Source: Aureococcus anophagefferens (taxonomy: Eukaryota > Sar > Pelagophyceae > Pelagomonadales > Pelagomonadaceae). Taken from it: a stretch of 64,000 nucleotides of DNA. The first letter of the stretch is position 1; each line of letters opens with the position of its first letter. The stretch covers positions 1,790,927 to 1,854,926 of the forward strand of contig NW_008705562.1 in the NCBI RefSeq assembly GCF_000186865.1, in the 5' to 3' direction. The notes beneath the pieces were generated by a model that saw only the letters and a list, made by a program, of their open reading frames with translations, did not search any database and was not told the origin of the DNA. Positions 17,271-25,153 of this stretch are shown here, in pieces. The translations under genes were made by a program, and so were the position numbers.

Positions 17271-17562
17271 CCTGCCGTCGCGACGCTCGGGCTCGATAGA
17301 GGACTTGATAGAGGACTGGCCTCCCACAGGACACCCCTGGCCACTCGTTACTTGTGGTTTTCAGCGACACAGGCCGCTGGAGGCTCGCTGGGGGAGATAT
17401 GGACGGAGCAGCGATGTCAGATCCGAGCGACAGGCTTCGCCTGGACGGAGCCGGCTTCGACCGGGACGTCCAACCAAGAAGAACAGCCCCCTTACGTCGC
17501 GGGGGTCGCTTCCGCGCGCTCGTGCGTCGGGGCGGGGCGCCGGGCGTCGGCATCGGGGGACT
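17271..17562. other. Spacer between the tandem copies, with remnant of the downstream gene
   Basis: Holds the 5' flank of copy A, which differs from that of copy B, and the 3' flank of copy B. The latter matches the 3' flank of copy A (16173-16264 versus 17471-17562). It also holds the 14-codon remnant at 17418-17470 homologous to the end of the broken fragment at 15697. Relative to copy A, about 420 bp (the fragment body plus the MITE) are absent. Confidence 0.7.
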
Positions 17563-18598
17563 TCAGTAGGGCACCAAGACCTGCTGGCCCGCGGTCGCGC
17601 CCGGCGGCACGGCGAACATCATGGTCTGGCCGTTCGGCGCCTGGACCTGGAGCTGCGTGCCCGCGTAGACGCCCTCGGGGATGACGACGGGGAACGTGCG
17701 GGGCTGGCCCGCCGGCACGGCGACGGCGGCCACGGGCGGCGCGGGCGGGTAGTTCTGGTGGGCCATCTGCTGCGGCCGCGGCGCGGACGGGTATTCGGGC
17801 TCGTACTTGGGCGCGGCGGCGAACTGGCCGCCGCCGCCCGCGGAGACGGCGGCGAGCGTGCCGCTCTTCTCGCGCTCCGTGAGCTCGTAGTGGACCTGGG
17901 CGTGCATGCAGCCCGCCGTCGTGTAGAAGACGATGTTTGCGATGAGGTCGAGGATGTCCGCGAGATCGCGGAACGACGGGTCGAACATGGCCGCGAGGTG
18001 GCAGATGCAGGCCAGCATCTGGACGCAGTTGTTGAAGCGGATGATGCGCCGGTCGCAAGGGTCCGACTGGAGGTCGTACTTGTCCATGACGTACCTGACG
18101 CGCGGACGCGCGTCGACGGCGGCCCCGGGCGGGAGCGACGCCGGAACGCGTACATGCGCGTCGATTCCAGCGAGCAGGACAGGCAGCAGAAGCCCTCGAG
18201 GGCGAGGCAGCAGGGGTTGCCCTGGTCGCCGATGGAGCCGGCCTTGAAGCAGCAGCGGTCGTAGTAGCCCTGGCAGCACACGTACGCGTCCATGTTGCCC
18301 TCGAGCGCCTTGTGGCCTGCCGGGAAGACCGTTCGAAACATACACCGGGGCGTGTGCGTGGACGCCGGACAATCGGACGCATGTAGCAGTTCGTGAAGGG
18401 CAGGAAGCAGGGCAGGCCGCCGCAGCAGCAGGCGAGCGGGTCCTTGCAGGGGGCGTCCTGCATGCCCGTCTTGAACATGTTCTGGCGCCCGCCGCGCGCG
18501 TCGTTCTCGTGCGGGGAGTCATCCTGCGGGGGGCGCGGCGTCGAGGCGGCGGGTTTCGGCGTGCGACGCGGGCGGCGCGCGAAGAAGCAGAGGCACAT
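17563..18598 (-). CDS. Cysteine-rich protein, tandem copy B (three exons)
   Basis: Paralogue of copy A with the same structure: exon 1 18379-18598 (220 bp), exon 2 18154-18316 (163 bp), exon 3 17563-18094. Introns are of identical size, 62 bp and 59 bp, with the same GT-AG boundaries. The product is 304 aa. The only sizeable difference is 30 extra bp near 17713-17742, coding PPVAAVAVPA in the Pro-rich linker before the FPVVIPEGVYAG tail. Exons and introns are nearly identical by eye between copies, indicating a recent duplication or gene conversion. All Cys of the core are kept, so both copies look functional. Confidence 0.85.
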
Positions 18599-18798
18599 CC
18601 TGCCGCGATTCGGTCGGGCTCGAAGGATGTCGCCGCCAAGCTGGCCAAGCGCGCCAGCGTGGATATTTTGTGCTCCTAACGGCAGCGCTGACCAGATGCT
18701 GGCAAGGTTCCAGGGTGCTGCCCCTCCCGCAGCATGGTGGCAGCCCTCGACCGCGCCCGGGAGGTCTAGCCCGGAAGAAGCGGTCCACGCACGAGACC

Positions 18799-19389
18799 AT
18801 GCTCGAGGCGGACTGGGAGGCCTGCGAGCGCGGCTACTACGCCGGCGAGCTGCGCATCCAGGAGAAGGAGCTGCGGCTCTACACGAAGTGCAACGCCATC
18901 ATCGCGAAGCACGCGGCCTTCTTCGCCCTCATCGCCTACAGCGCCCTGTCCATGACGCCCCACTGGCTCGACGAGGCGCTGACGAGCCAGACGAAGAAGT
19001 TCTTCTTCTACAACTTCGTCGTCGTCGCCATCGGCTTCAACATGCTCACGATGGTCGTCACGAGCTGGTGCATGATCTTCGGCCCGGGCCTGGCCATCCG
19101 CGGGCCGCCGGGGTCGATGAAGCGCGCCGTCGAGGGCATGCGCGACGAGGAGGCCATGACGCACCTCTTCTTCGCGCTCGGCCAGGTCTTCCTGACGCTC
19201 GCGGCGGTCGCGCTCGGCTTCCTCAAGCTGCCGCTGGCCGTCGCGTGCTGCATCGCCGTGATCCTCGTGCTCTTCCTCGGGTCGACGCTCGCCTGGTACG
19301 TGCGGCGGCCGCGTGCGTCCTTCAGCCTCACGGACTTCGACGGCGACGTCGACTTCGAGGCCCTCATGCTCAAGGACCTCGACTCGTAA
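18799..19389 (+). CDS. Four-helix membrane protein, weakly Orai-like
   Basis: 196 aa from the ATG at 18799 (MLEADWEACERGYYAGEL); the frame is open upstream but the leader is not convincing. Four hydrophobic segments can be read: AAFFALIAYSALSM, FVVVAIGFNMLTMVVTSWCM, LFFALGQVFLTLAAVALGFL and ACCIAVILVLFLGSTLAWYV. The N-terminal amphipathic region, the extended loop after TM2 (FGPGLAIRGPPGSMKRAVEG) and the cytoplasmic tail ending in acidic residues give a topology like Orai/CRAC calcium channels. I see no decisive signature such as the selectivity Glu in TM1. Treat as an uncharacterised 4-TM protein. Confidence 0.7.
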   Translation: MLEADWEACERGYYAGELRIQEKELRLYTKCNAIIAKHAAFFALIAYSALSMTPHWLDEALTSQTKKFFFYNFVVVAIGFNMLTMVVTSWCMIFGPGLAIRGPPGSMKRAVEGMRDEEAMTHLFFALGQVFLTLAAVALGFLKLPLAVACCIAVILVLFLGSTLAWYVRRPRASFSLTDFDGDVDFEALMLKDLDS

Positions 19390-19402
19390 CGCTCCTCAAA
19401 GT

Positions 19403-20551
19403 TTAGGGCTCGTCGGGCATGGTCGCCCAGGGCGTGCCCACGAGGGCGACGGCGATGTCGCCCCAGTTGGCGACGTAGGACGACGGGTGCCGCGTGTGGT
19501 TCTTGGGCTTGTCGGCCTTGCTCCGCGTCGCGCGGTCGCACGCGCCGTGGCGGTGGACGACGTCCGCGAGGAGCCTAAAAAAAGGGCCGCGGTCCGCGCG
19601 AGAGCAATCGCGCAAAGGACGCGGGCGCGCGGACCAGGCCTCGAGGTCGGAGAAGCGCTGCGGGTGCGCGAGCAGGTCCTCGTAGTCGTAGCGCGCGGAC
19701 GCGACGCCCCGGCTCGCGAGGCAGTCTAAAAGCGCGGCGATCGCGGCGTCCTCCGCGGCGTGGTCCCGGAGCAGCTCGAGGACCTGGGCCGCGTCGAGCG
19801 CCACCTTGCCGTCGCGCGCGTCCGGCGCCAGGGTCAGCTTCGAGCTCAGGTGCTGCTTGAAGAGGTTCCGCCGCCGCAGCCACACGAGCTTGACGCCGTG
19901 CTCGAGGCAGAAGTCGAAGAACCAGCCCGCGAGGTCCTCGAGGACGCCCTGCGTGAACATCCACTTGAAGCCGAAGGCGCCGGCGCCGCGCCGGCCCAGC
20001 GTCGCGTTCGTCTTGTCGACCCAGCCCGTGAACTTCTGCGGCCGCCGTTTCAAATCCTCGTAGAAGCCGTCGCTCGCCGCGTCGCGCCGCGCCGCGCCCA
20101 GGATCTCCAGCGCCTTCTCCAGGGCCCGGCGCCGCGCCACCGCGTCCTCGAAGACGTGCGGTTTTGCGACCTCGTGGAACTTCTCGTTGCCGCAGACGAC
20201 GCAGGGCAGCGCGTCGAGCGTGAGCCCGAGCCACGTGCTGCCGCTGTGCTGCCGCGACAGGACGACGTAGGGCTGCAGCCGCCGCCCGGCGTAGGTGTCG
20301 CCGTCGGGTCGCGCGGGCGGCGGGCGCTTGCTCCGGGTCTCGCAGAAGGCCGTCGTCAGCTGCGCCTGGTGCACGAGGCGGCTCTTCGTGGCCGCGCTGG
20401 TTTCGTCGTGCGGCGCGAGGCGGCTCTTCGTGGTTATCGCGCTCTCGTCGCGCTGCTTTTTGGCTGTGCTATGGTGCCGACGGCCGGAGCACGCTGCGAC
20501 GAGCAGGAGCAGCGCGCGCGGACGACGCAGCCCCATCATCGATGAAGCCAT
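19403..20551 (-). CDS. Sulfotransferase-like type II membrane protein
   Basis: 382 aa. A short cytoplasmic start and a hydrophobic segment (RALLLLVAACSG) suggest a Golgi signal anchor. Residues about 95-110 (YVVLSRQHSGSTWLGLTLD) are the 5'-phosphosulfate-binding loop of PAPS-dependent sulfotransferases. VWLRRRNLFKQHLSSKLTLA fits the 3'-phosphate-binding region, and YDYEDLLAHPQR matches the usual YEDLxxxP motif. It probably sulfates a glycan or protein in the secretory pathway. A short duplicated stem-region segment (ITTKSRLAPHDE / AATKSRLVHQ) is visible. It is convergent with the 4-TM gene (13 bp apart). Confidence 0.82.
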   Translation of the reverse strand: MASSMMGLRRPRALLLLVAACSGRRHHSTAKKQRDESAITTKSRLAPHDETSAATKSRLVHQAQLTTAFCETRSKRPPPARPDGDTYAGRRLQPYVVLSRQHSGSTWLGLTLDALPCVVCGNEKFHEVAKPHVFEDAVARRRALEKALEILGAARRDAASDGFYEDLKRRPQKFTGWVDKTNATLGRRGAGAFGFKWMFTQGVLEDLAGWFFDFCLEHGVKLVWLRRRNLFKQHLSSKLTLAPDARDGKVALDAAQVLELLRDHAAEDAAIAALLDCLASRGVASARYDYEDLLAHPQRFSDLEAWSARPRPLRDCSRADRGPFFRLLADVVHRHGACDRATRSKADKPKNHTRHPSSYVANWGDIAVALVGTPWATMPDEP

Positions 20552-20645
20552 CGCGATTGAGGGCGACGGTGACTCGACGGTGCCGCTTGCATGCAGTCGC
20601 TCTCAGCGCGGCAGCTCTCGCAGCTCGCTATCCAGCAGCGCGACC

Positions 20646-22151
20646 ATGGCGGGCGGCCCGAACCCGCTCCTCCTCGCCAGCGTGCTCTTAGCGTCGGCCG
20701 TCGCGACGGCGCTCAACTTGCGGGGCCGGCGCCGGTCGCGCGGCGGCCTCGGCACGCCGCTTCCCAGCGAGGGCGGCTGCGTCTACCTGGACTACGCCGC
20801 GACGTGCCCCATCTACCCCGAGGTCGCCGACGCCATGGTGCCCTTCCTCTACGACCACTGGGGCAACCCGTCGAGCGGCCACGCCTACGGCGCGCCCTGC
20901 CGCTCGGCCGTCGCCGATGCGCGCGGGTCGATCGCGCGGCTCCTCGGCTGCGCGTCCGAGGAGGTCGCGTTCTGCTCCTGCGGCAGCGAGGCGGACAACT
21001 GGGCCATCCTCGCGAGCCTCGGCGGGAAGCGGCGCCACGTCGTCGTGTCGGCCGTCGAGCACCCGGCGATCCTCGCGTGCGTCGACGCGCTCGAGCGCGA
21101 GGGCCGGTGCGACGTGTCGCGCGTCGGCGTCGACGCGCGCGGCGTCGTCGACCCGGCGGCCGTCGCCGACGCCGTCAAACCCGGCGAGACGGCCCTCGTG
21201 TCCGTCATGCTCGCGAACAACGAGGTCGGCTCCGTCATGGACGTCGCGGCGATCTCGGCCGCGGTCAAGGCGCGCGACGCGGGGATCCTCGTCCACACGG
21301 ACGCCGCCCAGGCCGTGGGGAAGATCGACGTCAACGCGAAGCGGCTGGGCGTCGACTACCTGACGCTCGTGGGCCACAAGTTCGGGGCCCCGAAGGGCGT
21401 CGCCGCGCTCTACCACAGGCGGGGCGCGCCGCTGCGGTCCATGCTCTTCGGCGGCGGCCAGGAGGGCGGCCTCCGCGCGGGCACGGAGGCCGTGCCGAGC
21501 GTCGTCGCCCTCGGCGCGGCGGCGGCCATCTGGACCCGCGAGGGCGCCGCGATCGCCGCGCACTCCGCGGCGATGCGCGACCGGCTCCGGCGGAGGCTCG
21601 AGGCCGCGCTCGGGCCGGAGCGCTGCGCCGTCAACGGGCCCCTGGGCGCCGGCGGCGAGGCGCTGCCCAACGTGCTCTCCTTCGCCGTCCGCGGCGCCCG
21701 CGCGGCGCGCGTCCTCGGCGACGTCGGCGACCGCGTCGCCGCGTCCGCGTCCGCCGCGTGCCACTCGGGCAGCGACGCCGTCTCCGCCGTGCTCCTGGCC
21801 GTCGGCGTCGAGACGGAGCTCGCGCTGGGCACGCTGCGCCTCTCCGTCGGGCGCCACACGACCGCGCGCGAGGTCGACGCCGCGGCCGATGTCCTCGCGG
21901 CCGCGATCCTCGCCGCGGACGCGAAGACGCACGACGGCCTCAACCGCCGCCTCGGCGCCGACGCGACGGCCCCGGTCGCGGCGCTGAAGAAACGCCGCGG
22001 CGCCGAGGACCCGGGCGTCGTCGCCGCCGAGGCCGCGGTGCGCAAGGCCTACGCCGCGCTCCGCAAGCTCGACAAGCGCGCGACGCCCGAGCACGCCGAC
22101 GCCGCGCTCGACGCCGTCGACGCGGCCGTTGCGGCGGCGAAGCGGGCGTGA
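20646..22151 (+). CDS. Cysteine desulfurase / selenocysteine lyase-like (NifS-IscS family)
   Basis: PLP enzyme releasing sulfur (or selenium) from cysteine. I use the ATG at 20646, giving 501 aa with an N-terminal hydrophobic anchor (LLLASVLLASAVATALNL). Motifs: YLDYAATCPIYPEV, NPSSGHAYGAPCRSAV, CSCGSEADNWAI, SAVEHPAILACVDALE, ANNEVGSVMDV, HTDAAQAVGKI, GHKFGAPKGVAALY (PLP Lys, about residue 244), GGGQEGGLRAGTEAVP and SASAACHSGSDAVSAVLLAVG (catalytic Cys, about 371). A C-terminal extension of roughly 75 residues, Ala/Lys-rich, is not part of the family. The membrane anchor is unusual for this class and deserves checking. Confidence 0.93.
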   Translation: MAGGPNPLLLASVLLASAVATALNLRGRRRSRGGLGTPLPSEGGCVYLDYAATCPIYPEVADAMVPFLYDHWGNPSSGHAYGAPCRSAVADARGSIARLLGCASEEVAFCSCGSEADNWAILASLGGKRRHVVVSAVEHPAILACVDALEREGRCDVSRVGVDARGVVDPAAVADAVKPGETALVSVMLANNEVGSVMDVAAISAAVKARDAGILVHTDAAQAVGKIDVNAKRLGVDYLTLVGHKFGAPKGVAALYHRRGAPLRSMLFGGGQEGGLRAGTEAVPSVVALGAAAAIWTREGAAIAAHSAAMRDRLRRRLEAALGPERCAVNGPLGAGGEALPNVLSFAVRGARAARVLGDVGDRVAASASAACHSGSDAVSAVLLAVGVETELALGTLRLSVGRHTTAREVDAAADVLAAAILAADAKTHDGLNRRLGADATAPVAALKKRRGAEDPGVVAAEAAVRKAYAALRKLDKRATPEHADAALDAVDAAVAAAKRA

Positions 22152-22284
22152 GGGGTGACGTTTATTAAAGGAGGATGGCGATGACGGCGATGACATACTA
22201 GTAGGCCTTGAGGCCTGCCTTGACATCGAGCAGGCGCCTCGACTCGGGCTGGCATCAGCCGATTTGTGCCAGTTCGTCAACGTG

Positions 22285-23142
22285 ATGAGCATTTTTCGCG
22301 TCGTCGGCGCCGCCGCGGCGAGGGTCTCCGACGTCATCGTCGGGAGCGCCAGTGGCACAAACTCGCCCGTCGACGACAAAACTCCTCGGGGCAGAAGTCG
22401 ACGGCGCCGATCGAGATCAAAGAAGCCTGCTCCTCTAACTGTCAAGCGTTGCAACTTCATCGAGCCGCCGACGGATGTCGCGACGCTCAAATCGCCTGTG
22501 ATTCCGGCGTCCGCGACGCCCTTCTCGGAGGCGGGCGACGACGCGTCGCGGGCCGAGCGATACGACGAGGTGGGCGACGACGCGTCGCGGGCCGAGCGAT
22601 ACGACGACGCGTCGCACTCGGCAAGCGACGCCGAGTCCTACGACGTCGAGTCGCGGAGCGCCTCCGAGGGCTCCTACGACGTCCACGTCAGCGACGCGGA
22701 CATGGATGCGGTCGTGGGCGCCTACGAGGAGGCGCGCGCCGCGCTCGAGGCCATGACCGAACGCGCGGCCGCGGCGGAGCGCGTCGCCGCGGACCTGGAG
22801 GCGTCGCTCACGGGCTCGCGGCTCGAGCTGATCGCCGCGAGGACGAAGCTCGCGACGGTCGAGCGCTCGTTGGTCGCCGCGCGCGACGCGCGCGAGCGCG
22901 CCGAGCTCTCGCTCGCGGACGCGCTGGCCTCGGCCGCGGACGCCGACGCGCGCGCGGAGCAGCGCCTCGCCGAGGCGCTGGCCTCGTCCGCCGCCGCGCG
23001 CGAGCGCGCGGAGCGACGGCTCGAGGAGGCGCTCGCGTCCCGCGCGGAACCCGAGCCCGTCGCCATCGACCACCTCCAGGTCCTGGTGTTTTACACGACT
23101 GCGCTCCTCGCCCTGTCCGCCGCGACGTACTGTTCTTCTTAG
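22285..23142 (+). CDS. Tail-anchored coiled-coil protein
   Basis: 285 aa from the ATG at 22285. The N-terminal 65 residues are basic (RGRSRRRRSRSKKP). A disordered acidic/Ser region contains two copies of a 13-residue repeat GDDASRAERYDEV (39-bp period at 22531-22608). Residues about 145-260 are an Ala/Glu/Arg-rich coiled coil with heptads (ERAAAAERVAADLEASL, AEQRLAEALASSAAARERAE). The last 20 residues (LQVLVFYTTALLALSAATYC) are a single hydrophobic helix at the very C-terminus, as in tail-anchored organelle proteins. No family is recognised; it could be a tether or a SNARE-like or golgin-like protein. Confidence 0.75.
   Translation: MSIFRVVGAAAARVSDVIVGSASGTNSPVDDKTPRGRSRRRRSRSKKPAPLTVKRCNFIEPPTDVATLKSPVIPASATPFSEAGDDASRAERYDEVGDDASRAERYDDASHSASDAESYDVESRSASEGSYDVHVSDADMDAVVGAYEEARAALEAMTERAAAAERVAADLEASLTGSRLELIAARTKLATVERSLVAARDARERAELSLADALASAADADARAEQRLAEALASSAAARERAERRLEEALASRAEPEPVAIDHLQVLVFYTTALLALSAATYCSS
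22531..22608 (+). repeat. Two-copy 39-bp tandem repeat in coding sequence
   Basis: The unit starting gcgggcgacgacgcgtcgcg at 22531 repeats almost exactly at 22570. It encodes a duplicated GDDASRAERYD segment in the coiled-coil protein. Confidence 0.85.
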
Positions 23143-23151
23143 AAAGTCGAT

Positions 23152-23886
23152 CTAGTAGGGAGGGCTCCAGAACGCGGCCGCGTGGCCCGCGACGTCGCGC
23201 GGGAGCCCGGTGATCCGGACGACGAGGCCCGCGAGCGTCGCGCGGCGCCGCGCGCGGTAGGCGCCGTAGCCTCCCAGTGCCGTGATGGCGTCGACGTACT
23301 CCCACGCGCTCACGTTCCAGCTTCGCCGCGGCACGCGCTCGGTCAAAGGCCGAGCCCCGCTCTCGAGGAGCTTTCCGAGGACCGCGCGCGACTGATTGCA
23401 GTCGAGCGCGATCTGAAAGGTCGTCAGGCCGAAGCCGTCGAGAGCGTCGACGTCGCCGCCGGCGTTCAGTAACGCCTTGACGATCTTGGCGTTGCCGCGC
23501 ACCGCGGCCCAATGCAGCGGCGTCCGGCGGTGCATCATGTCCGCGAGGCGCGGACTCGCGCCGTTGTCGAGCAAAAAATTGCACCCCGCAATATTTTGCC
23601 GCTACACCGTCCAGTGAAGGGCCGTCCAGCCGTCGTGCGGACACTGCGCATCGATGCCTTCGCGGTCGTCTAAGCGCAATCGGAGATAGCGGAGCGCTCG
23701 CTCAGGATCGACTACCGCCGCAGCAGACCGGAGGCACAGAATCGGGGCGGGTGGGAGGCCGCTCCGGGTTCGCGCACGCGTCAGAGCGATCGCGATGTCG
23801 TCCATGCGACCCGGCGGCTCGAGCGCGCGCGACAAAACGATTGCGCCCCGAGATGACCCGACCAAGAGATGACCAAGTCCCGACAT
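23152..23886 (-). pseudogene. Ankyrin-repeat protein interrupted by one in-frame TAG
   Basis: From the ATG at 23886 one frame runs to the stop at 23152, except for a TAG at 23602-23604. The stop falls inside an ankyrin repeat whose register is otherwise perfect: DGWTALHW, then 12 positions including the stop, then LLDNGASPRL. A further repeat follows (RRTPLHWAAVRGNAKIVKAL, LLNAGGDVDALDG) and a partial third. Because spacing is exact, neither a frameshift nor an intron is needed. The choices are a nonsense mutation (young pseudogene), a sequencing error, or readthrough. The C-terminal region (residues about 190-245) has no recognised domain. An upstream module containing DPERALRYLRLRLDDREGID may be a diverged repeat. 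Confidence 0.75.
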
Positions 23887-23927
23887 CAAGGTTAGAAATG
23901 TTTACTTTCACATGAAGGGGCTGCAGG

Positions 23928-25151
23928 ATGGCCCCCATCCCAGCGCGAGATGGCCCGATCGCGCTGCCTCCAACGCAGCCGAAGAAGAAGAAGAAGCGCG
24001 CCGTCATCGGCACGAAACCCAAGCGCGTCATGGGCCTCAGTCCGGAGGACGCGCCCATGGCCTGGTTCGCGGCCGCCGCCGTCGAACAGCTCCCCCAGAC
24101 GCTCTACCGCTGCGCGGGCAAATCCGGCGGCATCGTGCGCGCGGGCGTCGAGAAGACGTCCGGCGCGCTGCTGAAGCTCGCCTTCGGCATGGAGGTCGTC
24201 GTCGACGGGGCCGCGGCCGCGAGCGACGGGACCCGCAGGCTGCGCCTCTCGGAGCCCGTCGTCGGCTGGACGTCGGCGAAGATCCTCGAGCGCGTCTGCG
24301 TCGCCGCCGTCGCGCAGTCGGCGCAGGGCGCGATGGCCATCCGGTCGCGGTCCGCGTGGGCGTCCGCGACCGCGGCCCGAGCGCCCGCGCCGCCGCCGGC
24401 CGCCGCGGTTTCGGCGCTCGATTCGTTGGAGATCGTCACGTCGCGCGCGAGCGGCGCCGCCGTGCCCGTCTTCCGATTCCGCGGCGGCGCCCCGCCGCTG
24501 GACCTCGGCGCCGCGCCGCCGCCGACGCCCGCCGAGCTCGTCCCGGGCGTCGCCGGCGCGATCTTCGTCCCGGACGCGCTGTCCGCGGCGCAGGCCGCGC
24601 GGCTCGTGGCGCTCAGCGACGACCTGGGCGCCTACGCCGCGCGCGACGACGCCTTCCACGCGACGGGCGCGCACTCGCGCGTCTTCCTCGACGCGGACGG
24701 CGCGATCCGCGCCGCGCTCGCGGCCGCGCTCGCGGCCGCGCCGGCGGCCGGCGACGGGTCCTGGAGCGCGCGCGCGCCCGGGCGCCGCCTGTCGCTCAAC
24801 GCCAAGTGCCGCTTCCTGCGCTACGCCGACGGCGACTCCGTGCAGCCGCACGTGGACCCGGCCTGGGACGCGTGCGACCCGTCCGAGGGCGTCGACGGCC
24901 TCGCGCCCGGCGCGCGGAGCTGGTTCACGGTCATCGTCTACCTGAACGACGGCTTCCGCGGCGGCGAGACGACCTTCTTCGCGCCCGCGGGGAACGGCGC
25001 CTACGACCTCGTCTCCGTGGCGCCGCGGCGCGGCGCCGCGCTCCTCTTCCCGCACGGCGCGCACCGCGATAGCCCCCTCCACGAGGGGAGCGAGGTCCGC
25101 GGCGGGTCGAAGCACGTGCTGCGGACCGACGTGCTCTACAGCGACGCGTAA
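23928..25151 (+). CDS. Prolyl 4-hydroxylase-like 2-oxoglutarate/Fe(II) oxygenase
   Basis: 407 aa. The first 190 residues include a Lys-rich patch (PKKKKKRAVIGTKPKR) and a region of no known family. The catalytic P4Hc domain covers about residues 210-405: VPDALSAAQAARLVAL, SLNAKCRFLRYADGDSVQPHVDP (iron His and Asp, about 306-308), FTVIVYLNDGFRGGETTFF, GAALLFPHGAHR and LHEGSEVRGGSKHVLRTDVLY. The last segment holds the distal His (about 384) and the Lys/Arg that hold 2-oxoglutarate. No signal peptide is seen, unlike ER collagen/extensin hydroxylases, so a cytosolic or nuclear substrate is likely. The gene starts 42 bp from the divergent ankyrin gene. Confidence 0.9.
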   Translation: MAPIPARDGPIALPPTQPKKKKKRAVIGTKPKRVMGLSPEDAPMAWFAAAAVEQLPQTLYRCAGKSGGIVRAGVEKTSGALLKLAFGMEVVVDGAAAASDGTRRLRLSEPVVGWTSAKILERVCVAAVAQSAQGAMAIRSRSAWASATAARAPAPPPAAAVSALDSLEIVTSRASGAAVPVFRFRGGAPPLDLGAAPPPTPAELVPGVAGAIFVPDALSAAQAARLVALSDDLGAYAARDDAFHATGAHSRVFLDADGAIRAALAAALAAAPAAGDGSWSARAPGRRLSLNAKCRFLRYADGDSVQPHVDPAWDACDPSEGVDGLAPGARSWFTVIVYLNDGFRGGETTFFAPAGNGAYDLVSVAPRRGAALLFPHGAHRDSPLHEGSEVRGGSKHVLRTDVLYSDA

Positions 25152-25153
25152 TG

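Noticed and set aside
16305..18648. Single-frame ORFs of 359 and 361 aa for the Cys-rich genes
   Set aside because: They mix coding and intron sequence in the wrong frame for exons 1 and 2. Splicing two short GT-AG introns gives one consistent Cys-rich protein in both copies.
18799..19389. Firm assignment as an Orai calcium channel
   Set aside because: Topology fits, but no diagnostic pore motif was seen; kept as a weakly Orai-like 4-TM protein.
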